Positions 22,351 through 33,369 of a stretch of 64,000 bases of DNA are shown here, piece after piece (within the stretch, counting starts at the first letter, position 1; each line of letters opens with the position of its first letter). The notes beneath the pieces were generated by a model. It was given only the letters and a program-made list of their open reading frames with translations. It had not been told where the DNA came from and did not search any database. This stretch comes from Gadus chalcogrammus (lineage: Eukaryota; Chordata; Actinopteri; Gadiformes; Gadidae), in contig NC_079414.1 of the NCBI RefSeq assembly GCF_026213295.1, positions 18,218,480 to 18,282,479 on the forward strand. Direction: 5' to 3'. The position numbers and the translations under genes are program-made.

Positions 22351-24645
22351 CTACTTGGTAATGGTGTTTGCATTCATACTTTTACCACTCCCACTAAGGA
22401 CAATATATGGAGTTTTCTGGGATCTCTGTTTTTCTTGAAGCAGAGCCACAGTGCCGAGTGGAGTGTCACTGCTGCTCATCTTCTTAAGCAAGGCCTCCTC
22501 CTCAAGTTTCTTCATCCTTCTCTCAGTCTTCATCTTGCCAGACCCCTTTCCATGGAAACGATGGGAAAGCTGCCTGAACGCTTCTTTTGGTGTGAGCTTG
22601 CGCCCAGACTCATCCACATACTCGATCTTGACTTCAGGTCTGTAGAGATCCTTCTCTTTGAAATCTTGTGCGAAGCCTCTGTACTCTTCTCTTCGGCTGT
22701 ACTTGTCATCAATTGTCATCTTGTCTTCGATGCAGTAGTTGTCGTTGGGCAGGGGTCCTGGCTTTCCAGATTTGACACGAGATATTTTCTGCATTTGAGT
22801 GTCCAACAAGCCTTTGTTTTTACAAAGCAGTAACGCAGCTGCGAGGCCAGAACTGACGATTGGCTCTTCATCCAAAATTGTGCTCGAGGCTGTGGTGAAA
22901 TCTGGCTGCTTTTGCTCCTCGTCCAGGTTGACTGTGCTCCAACCAATGTTTTCATCCATGTCGGAATCCATCTCTCCTCCGTCCTCTCTCTCTGCCTCAT
23001 GCTCAAAGTCCATAATATCTTCTTGGTCCTCTCGGTTGCCTGAAAGGCCATACGTGGGAATGTCGCCCAGAGTTCTGCAAAACTCTGAGGTGGCGTTGAA
23101 TGTGATGTTGCTTCCCGTTTCTGGATCTTCCTCATCAGCCGCCCTTGCGAGCAGTTTCATCTGCTGCGCCACTTTCTCACCAGAGTCCTTGAGAAGCTGC
23201 TTTTGTCTCAGCTTTCTTTGCTTCTCCAGTTGTTTCTGCAGTTCCTGCTCTGCCTCGTCCTCCTCGATCACAGCAGAGTCAGGAGGCGTGAAGTCCTCCT
23301 CATCGCTCATCTCCATCTCCGCCATGCGGATGTCATCAGACATTTGGGGAACCACGGTAACCAGCGTAGAAACAGGTTCGCTGTCTTTGGGCATCTCCGG
23401 GAGCTCCTCTGCCTGCTTGCGGCCGCGGCCACGTACTCTTGAGCCAAAGTCGGTGTTGCGAGTGTCGTCCAGCGGCTCATCCAGAACCTTCTTCCTGATC
23501 TTTTTCACACGCCGCTTGGTTTTCTTAAAGCCCACCATTTCCTGGGGTGTGTAGTACTCTGAGGCGATGGAGAGAGAGGGCATTTCCAGGGACTGGGCCT
23601 GGTTACGTAGGGTCTCTCTAATAGCCTGGAGCTCTCGCTCCCGTACCCCTTCAGCCACGCCACCTGTGCTCAGCCGGAAACTCTTTTTCTTCTCCCCATC
23701 GATCTCTTCATCGTATTTGGCCAGAACAGTGTGGGCCTTCAGTGTGGCCATGTCGTCTATGCTCTCATCTTCTTCGTATGGCTTGTAATCTGGCTTTTTC
23801 TTCAATAACTCCACATTTTTGTCAGCTCTTTCTTTGTCTATCATATTCACATTGACCAGCACATCTTCCTTTTCTTCCAGCACACCTTTGTCTTCTAGTG
23901 TGAGGATGACGGTCTGGCCCTCACCAAACGAGTCAATCTTGTGCTGTACTTTCAGTCCTTTGAGATCCCGGGATGAATATGCATCTCTTTTCTTTTGTCC
24001 AAATTCTTCCTCTACCAGACTGCTCACACCAAACTCCTGGTCCATTTCCTCCAGGAGCTGGGCTCGCTTCGCAGCTAGTTCTTTTTCTTTCTCTGCTTTG
24101 CGGTTTTTCTCAACCCAGGCAGTGGTGTCATCTAACCAATCATCCTCTGCCAAGGTCTTAACCTTGCCCAGCTTTAGATTGCGAATGCGTTTTTCTTTCA
24201 ATGCTGCAAGTTTCTCTCTCATTTCTTTCTGTTTTTTTATATGGATTGGATTGATAGTCTCTGCGACGAGCGGTTCTTCTTTTGTGCCCAACTCCTTTTT
24301 GTTTTCATTCATCTCCAGAGGTTTTAGGCCAAGTTTGGCTCTGAGCTTGTTTGTATCCTGAATGCTGAGGGACGCGTCACCGCTTGCAGACTGTGGCTCA
24401 ATTACTGAACTCTCCTCCAACTTTTCCTTCTTGACACGGGGCTCTCCGCTTTTTTCCCCCTTGCCTCGGCCTTCCCGACCAGGTCTTTCCCTGGATCTGG
24501 AGCGCTTCCTCTTCTCCTTGTCTCGACCTGCATCGCGTTCCGCATCTCTGTCTCTCTCCTTGTGGCGATGTTTCTTGTGTTCGCGACGTCGGTCCTCGGT
24601 GTCCTTATCCCGACTCTTCTCCTTGTGTTTTTTGGAAGACCCCAT
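22351..24645 (-). CDS. sart1: SART1, U4/U6.U5 tri-snRNP protein (Snu66), 764 aa, single exon
   Basis: Spliceosome component that helps join U5 with U4/U6 to form the tri-snRNP in the nucleus. The whole coding sequence is one open frame. I start at the ATG at 24645 (GCCATGG context) because it gives MGSSKKHKEK, the conserved start; the open frame runs 15 codons further upstream only to a TTG. Residues 1-80 are rich in Arg, Lys, Asp and Glu (RS/RD-like). The block LSIQDTNKLRAKLGLKPLE follows, then DQEFGVSSLVEEEFGQ, KKTKRRVKKIRKK, FNATSEFCRTLGDIPTYGL and EENIGWSTVNLDEE-type motifs. The C-terminus GTVALLQEKQRSQKTPYI...SMNANTITK is almost invariant in the family. Human SART1 is about 800 aa and encoded by many exons; here no intron interrupts the coding region. 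No frameshift or stop is seen, so it looks functional. Confidence 0.96.
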   Translation of the reverse strand: MGSSKKHKEKSRDKDTEDRRREHKKHRHKERDRDAERDAGRDKEKRKRSRSRERPGREGRGKGEKSGEPRVKKEKLEESSVIEPQSASGDASLSIQDTNKLRAKLGLKPLEMNENKKELGTKEEPLVAETINPIHIKKQKEMREKLAALKEKRIRNLKLGKVKTLAEDDWLDDTTAWVEKNRKAEKEKELAAKRAQLLEEMDQEFGVSSLVEEEFGQKKRDAYSSRDLKGLKVQHKIDSFGEGQTVILTLEDKGVLEEKEDVLVNVNMIDKERADKNVELLKKKPDYKPYEEDESIDDMATLKAHTVLAKYDEEIDGEKKKSFRLSTGGVAEGVRERELQAIRETLRNQAQSLEMPSLSIASEYYTPQEMVGFKKTKRRVKKIRKKVLDEPLDDTRNTDFGSRVRGRGRKQAEELPEMPKDSEPVSTLVTVVPQMSDDIRMAEMEMSDEEDFTPPDSAVIEEDEAEQELQKQLEKQRKLRQKQLLKDSGEKVAQQMKLLARAADEEDPETGSNITFNATSEFCRTLGDIPTYGLSGNREDQEDIMDFEHEAEREDGGEMDSDMDENIGWSTVNLDEEQKQPDFTTASSTILDEEPIVSSGLAAALLLCKNKGLLDTQMQKISRVKSGKPGPLPNDNYCIEDKMTIDDKYSRREEYRGFAQDFKEKDLYRPEVKIEYVDESGRKLTPKEAFRQLSHRFHGKGSGKMKTERRMKKLEEEALLKKMSSSDTPLGTVALLQEKQRSQKTPYIVLSGSGKSMNANTITK

Positions 24646-26359
24646 GGCTTTTCTTACAGATAAGTCCGATTCGTTAGAGGATTTTCCCAAAAAATATTTT
24701 TTGGTCCAACTTGGCGTGCTACGTAGCTAGCTGCAGTGTGCTTCACAATATCAACCGGCGGAGACAGTCACACTTTTAAATGTCTGTAAATGGTTTGTTA
24801 TAGTAAAGATACAAGCTCACAGACCATCAAAAAACAACGTATCCGTCTTCTTTGTCGTTGATTAATGCGTATGCTCCCGAATACGGCGTTGTGGTTAGAT
24901 TAAAATGAACGCATATGAGACGAAAGCGTATGACCCCGCTTCATCTCTAAAAACACTTCCAGTGTTTCGATCGACAAAACCTCCTGGAGAACCCACAGCG
25001 CCACTTAGCGGCTCCGCCCGTAACGACCAGCGGTGGGTCTTGTCAGCAAAGGTGTCGGATGGGACGTTTATGTTGGTGCATGTTTGTTGGCGTGAAGTGT
25101 ATGTTTAGTATGTCAATGTTTATAACAATCACCCATTACTGATCAGGCCCTCAGCCTTAAAACAACCGCAGGGGGGTTCTAGTTTCTTCGCGAAGAAAGG
25201 TAAATGTAAGTAGTCCAATTTTCTTTGTATTGATGGTAACGTTAGCTCATGTAATGGAATGTATATATCACCCACATCACGAATAACTAGAGTTGTGTCA
25301 GTGTTGACAATTATCAGATAGTTCTGCTCATCTTTTAAACAATACATTTGTCGTCAACGTAGCACGTTTCTGTCTTATCGGAGTACCTTTCGCTATCAGC
25401 TAGGCTATGTTAGCTTGCTTGGTTTTGTTGAACTTATTGGGTATATTTCGCTGCGTGGTCGACGTTAGCAGTGTTTGGCTACAGGGGCTACCCATCTATG
25501 GAGGACTAGTTGGTTAGCTAACAGGTGCATATTTGCCTAGCTCTACTGCTGATCGCTGCATTTTGGTTTGCAGTCAGTGTTCGTGATAATGTATCTTTTC
25601 GCGGGGATAATAGTGACTTGCACATTATTATCGCTCGCGCACTGTTCTCCCCATTCTCGAGTTTTTATTCACCCCACCTCACGAGGCCACCGAGTTGCCA
25701 TGGCGATTGTGGAGAGCCAAACCGTTGCAAACGTTAGGCAGTTCACTAGTTAACTAGTTAATACCGCTAATCGTCCCACGGCAGTACCCAACCAATATTT
25801 TATAGGGCGTGTCGTGATTGATCGGGTTACTTTTTGGTGTCGATAGCAGCAGCTGCTGCTGCTGCTAAGTTATCCTAAGCCTCTGCGCGACCGCAGGGAC
25901 AACAATGCCTTGGCTGCTATTAACTTCTCTAGTAGCTATCTAGCTAGTGGCGCTGCGCAGTCCTGAGCCCGGGAAGAGCCGCGGGCCCATAACTTTCACT
26001 GGTTCCCCTTAGTCACTCATAGTGTTGACCGACTAGGGAGAGAAATCTCATCGGCGCAGGGTAAAGAACGCTCTTAATAGATCGGCGGTAAGACATTTGG
26101 AGGATGGGCATCGTTATATTGATGTTGATTCCTGGATGTGTTTGTTGATTCCGCCCCATGCCACAGCTCTTTACCGTTTGATATTGTTAGTTTACTCTGT
26201 ATTATAATAGCAGTCTGTTATTGCTGTTATTGCTTGTTTATGTCTGCATGCTTTCATATCATCCGAATGATGCAATGTTTGGGTAGAAGACCTATTCCTG
26301 CAGATAAAAATAGATTGAACTGAAATGTATATTATTATTTCAGACTGTAAGCGGTTGAC
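24646..26359. promoter_or_regulatory. Divergent sart1 / pcm1 promoter region
   Basis: The two genes start head-to-head about 1.7 kb apart, so both promoters must lie here. The pcm1 start codon exon begins at an AG acceptor (26342-26343), so at least one untranslated exon lies upstream. A good donor candidate is CGGCG/GTAAGA, with GT at 26088-26089. A GCAGCAGCTGCTGCTGCTGC run lies at about 25846-25866, and the GC-rich part is near 25900-26060. No TATA box is convincing. Confidence 0.45.
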
Positions 26360-29300
26360 ATGGCAACAGGGGGCACGTCTTTTGATGATTCAGAAGAGCA
26401 AGAACTGCACAACTGGGCCAATGGCAGTCTGGAGGACAGGCTTAATAACATGGTATGTTTCCTAATGAGCTACATGGAACTTAAACCAGCCATAATAATA
26501 CCGGTACTTTTACAATTGACATTCTTTGTTTGACACAGAATGTAGCTCTTTATAAGTGAAGACATGTCGATAGTCTAGCTAGTTGGAAATGTGAATGAAT
26601 GCCTGTTTTATATACATTTTGTTTTTAATTTAGTACTTACTTAAAACATCCCCATTACTTATACTGTATCAATGCCGTGATGAAGATCCTTATTGTGTAA
26701 TGCATATACATATCTGTATCAGGACTGGGGCGTGCAGCAGAAAAAAGCCAATCGCTCCTCAGAGAAAAACAGGAAGAAGTTCTCTGCTGCAGTGGCGGAG
26801 AGCCGGCTGACCAATGACATCTCTCCGGAGTCGACACCGGGGGCGGGCCGCAGAAGGGCTCGCACCCCGCACTCCTTTCCCCATGTCAAATACACCACCC
26901 AAATGTCTGTCCCAGAGCAGGCGGAACTGGAGCGACTACGCCAGCGCATCAACTTCACCGACTTGGATGAGGTGAGCCGCTCTCAATGTTCTGAAATAGT
27001 CAACGCATTGACTTTTAAACCTTTATATCTACATCAATCTTCATTTTTAATCACCCAAATTGTGTCACTTAGTTGATAGACTAAAACTATTTAGGATTAG
27101 TAAAGTACATTGTATCGCAGGAAATGTAAGGCTTTCAATAAATGTTATGTATAAACCTCATCCCCATTCTCCTTATCCTTCAGAGGAGCGTGGGCAGTGA
27201 CTCCCAGGGCCGCGTCACCGCCGCCAACAACCAGCGGCAACTGCCGGGGGAAAACAAGAAGCCCTACAACTTTCTCCCACTGCACGTCAACACCAACAAA
27301 AGCAGGGATCTCCTCGCTGCCTCTGGCTCCGCCTCTACCCCCGCCAACCCGGCCAGTTCTAAGCAAGCCAAGAAGCAGAGCCCTGGGTTCAGGGACTCCT
27401 TCGGGCCCCTCTTCCCTATCATAGAGCCACTACCCGGGCTGCTGGATAGTGCTGCAGCCGAGCAAAGCCCCCTGGCTCACAGGCAGTATGAGAGGGGAGA
27501 GTCCTGCGTCGACAGCAGCCAGGTAATGTTGAGTATGGCTCACCAACTGCTACATGTTTGGACTTGTGTATGTATTTTATATATTTCAGTTTGAACTGTT
27601 CATACAGTTCATTCATTTCTTGTATGTGTGGGTGAGGGGAATAAAGGTCCATTTCGCAGAATGTGATCAAACATATTTGAAGAGATTTCACTGATCTTCT
27701 ATGAATAGAGATTTCTACTTGCTCCACATTTCAGAATAGCAGGGCAATGTTCAATTATAGCACAGTTGATTAATAATAGCACTGACCAGCTGGGAGACAT
27801 CCTATATACATTTTACTGGGCGATAATTTTCCAATAAGAGGAGAAAATTAGGTTAAAAAAAAAAAGGTTAAATGTTGACAAAACTAAATGCCACAAAATG
27901 TATTGACTGATGTACATTATTAATAAGGTGAATATGATAACTTGGGAAGTTGCGGCATGCATTATGTATTTCAGTTGAACATCCTGATCCGAATAATGCA
28001 CTGATCAATATATAGCAAAGAAAATACAGATGAAACATGAACTATATTGTATACATTTTGAGGGCAATATATATATGCCTTGATGTTTTCAGAAATAATA
28101 AGTGCAATATTGGTTACAAACACAAGGCTTCAAGTAAGGAGGTTAGCAACGGCTGCACCCACACTGTATGTAGGGCGATTTATAAATACGCTACCCTGGG
28201 TGCCGAGTGAGTTCGGTACCCACCCCTACCCTCCTCTGCCTCTCACTTACTTCTATCGTCTGAGCAGTCATAAAAGGGACCCAGCCATCCCCGTGTACAT
28301 CACACATCCCATCTGCTCTTCATCCGACACACCTGCTGTTGGGTCCCTCCCCCTTTCTACCCAGCCCCACCCACAAACCCAGTCTCCTCTCCGTCTCTGT
28401 GTTGCTGCAGGTGGTTGGCAAGCTGGTGCAGATCCGGGAGTACATTGGCAAAGCCAGCTCCATGAGGGACGACCTACTGGAGAAGAAAGATGTGCCGGCC
28501 AACGTGGAGCGCCTTTCCCAACTCATCCAGCACCTCAAGGAGCAAGAGAAGTCCTATCTGCGCTTCCTGCAGAAAATGCTGGTCGGTTTCTCATCCACTT
28601 CGGGTTTTCTGTTGTTTGTTTCCTCTCTTTGTGCTGTTTAGTATTGTTGAGCTACTTTTCTCGTTTGTCTGTCCTGCTATTGTTTTTTGTTAGTCTAGAA
28701 AGTATGGGAAATATTTCAAGAAAGTCATGGCATGATTTGTTTGTGTAGGTAAGGTCTTTGGTATCTCACTTAGACGTAGTGTGTGTGTGTGTATGTATGT
28801 GTATGTGTGTGTGATACAGGTAACCCTACAGCTTACCACACATGCATATTTTAAGAGATGCCTTTTCTTTAGCACGGAACACACTGCAACAGTCTAGTGT
28901 CATGTTCTTTGTAAATGAACAGAAACTGGGCCATGGTATGAGACTGTAGGCTATGAGTTCTGTTTGTTTTTAAACTGGATGTTTGAGATCGTTTTACGAG
29001 ATCTGTGGTTTATACCTTTTGTTTTAATTGGAACTCAATTAATCCTGCTCATTTTGTCGCTTTCAAATAAATGATCTCAGCTACCATTGTGGTTCCTAGA
29101 TCTAGGTCAGACAGTCAATGGATAGTTAGCGTCAGTCTTAATTGCTCCTCTCTTGCTTTATTTGGCTGAATGTCTTGATCTTCATTCCCACAGGCTCGGG
29201 AGAACGAGCAGGACGATGCGGGGACCCTTGACTCAGCCGTGGGGTCTGGTTCCCTAGCAGAGAGCACCTCCCTCAACATGGAGGTACTGGCTTAACGGCA

Positions 29301-32300
29301 TAACAAGGCTCCGAAAGCAGTGGAAATACAGTCACTTTATATGATCCATGTAAAGGCATGGACTTTATGCGCATAGTGTAATCTAATGTTAGCACTATTC
29401 GCTATCCATTACTTCACATGGCTTATAGATGGTGCAGTAAGATGACGAAGATGGGGTTTTGAAAAGATGGATGAAGATGGGATCCGTATATTAGTACTTT
29501 GACGTTTTGCATCTTGTACCCTTAGAATCTTTTATTCGAATCTTGTTGTATATCGTTCTAAACCATGATAATATTATAAAAAACGGCAACCAATACAATG
29601 GTTGAACATGCAACCGAAAAATTATGTAGCACAAAAAGCATCCATCTCAAAGCCTTAACCTTTATTTTTCCAGCTGAAACATTAAGAACAGTTTCTTATT
29701 TACAATATTGATCTGGTACTCATGGGGAACAAGTGATCCACTTTCAATCCACCTCTGTAAGTGAACCCACACAGTCGTTTCAGTCATTTCCAATCGGCTG
29801 TGCATTAGCTTAACAAGCAACAATGGTTTAAGAGGTCACATAGATTGTATCCATGACAACATGGGGAAGCTTGTTCCCACGTCACACCCTCCAGGCTGCC
29901 TAACTTTTACAGCGTTTGATTCGGAACAAAAAGTGACGGCTCTGCCAATAATTTCCGTCAGTGTGCTAATGGTTCTTCAAACATTTAGTAGGTGCAGAAA
30001 TGTCCTACATTTATTGATGGCAACAAACGGCACAAGACAAATGACATGCACACATACCATGAAACAGACCCGAGCATAGAAACGGACACAGCAAACCACA
30101 TGCCTTTTTGGTTGGGTCTGAAAGCAGTGCAGCTTCATTGATCCGTGGCTCCGCTACTAACTCCTGCAGAGCGGCAGCGGGCCGGTACCGGCACAGGGGG
30201 ACCAGAAGGAAGAGCTGGAGAACCTGCGCAAGCAGCATGAGCTCCTGAAGAAGATGTTGGAGCAGCAGGAGCAGCTGCGCGCACTACAGGGCAGACAGGC
30301 CGCCCTGCTGGCCATGCAGCACACCGCGGAGCAGGCCATCGCCGTCATGGACGACACCGGTGAGAGGGAGACGCCACTCCTCGGGCATTCTGGGATAACC
30401 TGTTGAAGGGAGGCCGGACTCTTTAGTTTCAGCTATTCCCTGCCTACTATCGAGCTGTAAATATTGCTGCTCAAGCTTTCGCTCCCTCGCACAAGACTTG
30501 CTTTGTCTGTCTGATGTAACCTGGCAACCCTAAATTGCCAGGTATGGTTAGCAATGAAATAATAATAATAATAAATTAAAATAATAAGCGAAAAATTGAT
30601 TATGTTAATTTTGCCTTCGTTTGACGCTGAAATCGAAGTCGATAACGAATTTCGATTAGTCGCCCAGCCCTAGTTTAGCCCATAGATGGCTAAACGCCCT
30701 CTACAAGAACATATTGAGATTGTAACTTACGTTTTTAAATCTTATTTGAAGAAGAAAGTATTTTAAGAACAGATTTCGACCAGGATCAAGCCATAGCACT
30801 ATAATGTATCCATCAAATGGATTTTCATCTATCTTTCATCTAAAAGGTTTTTTCTTGGGTTTCATTTTCCTTTAAAAGCAATGTTGGAAGATTTTATATA
30901 ATGAAAAACATGGCAAATGCGTCATGCCGTTCTACAAAAGTTATAATTTATATTGTGTATACAATACATATTAGCAACTGTGCAATGCCCAAATAACATT
31001 TACGAAAATAAGAATTGTTAAGGAGTGTTAATGCTACACTAGCCCAAACTCACTCGAATTGCATGCAATTACCTTACACAATGGCATTGGTTGCTTAGCA
31101 AATTCATTATGTATCTGTTGCTAGCCAACAAGCCAAACAGCTCTCCTCACACAACTTACTGTTGTTTAACATGATTGTTTACTGTGGAATAGAATTGTTT
31201 TTTTAAAACCAGTAAGTTCGCTCTGACATATATACGTCCCATTTCTAGCTGTGTGGTCTTTAGGTTATTGTGTGCCAGTTGTTTGCATGCAGCCTGAGAC
31301 CAAGGCAACGGACGGACCCCGTTCTCTGTTGACTTTAATTTTGTTGCGTTGTAAGTCGTTACAGAAACCACTGGCAGCGTGTCAGGTGTGAGCATCACCT
31401 CAGAGCTGAATGACGAGTTGAACGACTTGATCTCGAGGTTCCACAACCAGCTCCACGACTCTCAGGTACGCTATGGCTCCCCTCTGCTAGCAACCAGCCC
31501 TCTGCACATAGAACCGGCTATGCAAGAACTTCAATATCATAACAAAAAATCACCTGGCGACATGCGGAACACGGGCACCTTTATTAATCTCAGACATACT
31601 TGTTGTGTTTACCCACGACATAGCCGCCATTGTTCAGTTAGCCAATTCGATGCACTTCATAACTTCCTCCTTCAAAACAAACACGCCTTCCCTCTCTGGT
31701 CCGCAGGTGAAAGCCGTTCCGGACAACCGCCGGCAGGCAGAGAGCCTGTCCCTCTCCAGGGAGGTGTGCCGCTCCAGAGCACCGAAGCCCGCCACCGGGC
31801 CGCCTAAGCACAGGCCCCTGCTGCACTCTGCCTCTGGGCCTCACGCGGGCCTGGCGAGCGGCGCAGCTACCGCGCCCAAGCTCACCGTGTTCCAGGAGCT
31901 ACAAGACAAGAAGCAGACCATGGACAAGATCCTGCAGGAGCTGCACTCGCTCCGGGACCAGACCCTCAACAACAACTCTTGTAAGTAGATCATTTTCATT
32001 ATGCCCTTTTTCTCTGTTACATTTAAATCAAATGTATTGTTATTTTCCGTCTATATTTTTGCGTTTTGCTAATTCGCTTCTGTGTTCCCTGCAGGCCCCC
32101 GTATGTCTACCCAGCGCAGTCTGAGCATGGGGAGCTCCACGGACTACGTCTGTACCAACGCGGCCTCCACCTCATTCCAGCCCCCGATCCCTCAGCACCA
32201 TGATGCCTCCACCTCCACAGACAAGCTCAGGTACGATGAGTTAGCATGCTTCCAATGACTGAAGGCCTTTCCGCTTAGAATTTGTGAACATATTTTTAAG

Positions 32301-33278
32301 TTCTCTCTGGAGCAGCAGCAGCAACATAAAATCGTATATTTGAATCCAATTATTCTTTTGACACTATGCTTCTATTGTGTCTGTATTTGACGATACAAAG
32401 CCACAACTATATTCTATTATAGTTTCTGATAAAGCTATAATTATCTAACGTATCTGACCAGAGGTTGCATATGGCCTATTGTTCCCGCAGGAAGCTGAAG
32501 GAAGTCCACAAGCGTCTGAACGAGCTGCGGGAGCTGGTGCAGTACTATGAGCAGACCTCAGACATGATGGTGGACACTGTGAACGAGAACGTGAAGGAGG
32601 ACGAGGACGAGGAGGAGGAGGACGGGACGGAGGACGGTTCTCTGTTTGATGCCATGTCTGATTCTGAACAAGAGAACCGCCGCCTCATCGCCAACATCAG
32701 GTACAATATATACATTGGCTGTTTAAAAACAATGGCTTTTGGATTTGTTTGAAGGAGGGCTTTGAGATAATGAGCCCTGGGTCTATAAGCCACATGTCGG
32801 CACCCTAATTTGATCCAATAGTCTTGGTGATCTAAAGTCAAGTAAATAAAGAAGTAAATAAACCCTTTCTTATCCTTCACCTTCACATTGTCTCTAGTAA
32901 ACAAATCTGATCTCCTGTATAAGGAAGCGTTAACCACATTAACTCAACAGACCTGATCCTTCAGTTATTTCAATTTATGTAAAGTATAAATACAGTTGCC
33001 AGAACCGAACTAAGAATGGATGTTCTGCGATTTTAGATTAACTATTCAGATACTCTCTTAACCCCCGTCTGTCTGTCTCTGTCTCTGTCTCTGTCTCTCT
33101 CTGTCCGGTCCTGTACTCAGTGGTAACTGGTCCGACTTGAACACTCTGACCGGCAATGTCCGAGGGGTCCAAGGCAGCGGCGGCGCCAACAACCGTGACG
33201 GCAGGCTGAACACGGCGTGCGAGATTAACAACCGCTCGGCTGCTAACCTGCGTAGCCTCAACATCCCCTCCGCTATAG

Positions 33279-33369
<91 letters not shown>

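Noticed and set aside
24646..24690. N-terminal extension of SART1 by 15 codons
   Set aside because: The extended frame begins with TTG, and the conserved SART1 start MGSSKKH is at the ATG at 24645 in strong context.
22435..24730. Plus-strand open frames opposite sart1
   Set aside because: Shadows of the biased sart1 codons; they encode Ser/Leu-rich nonsense with no family.
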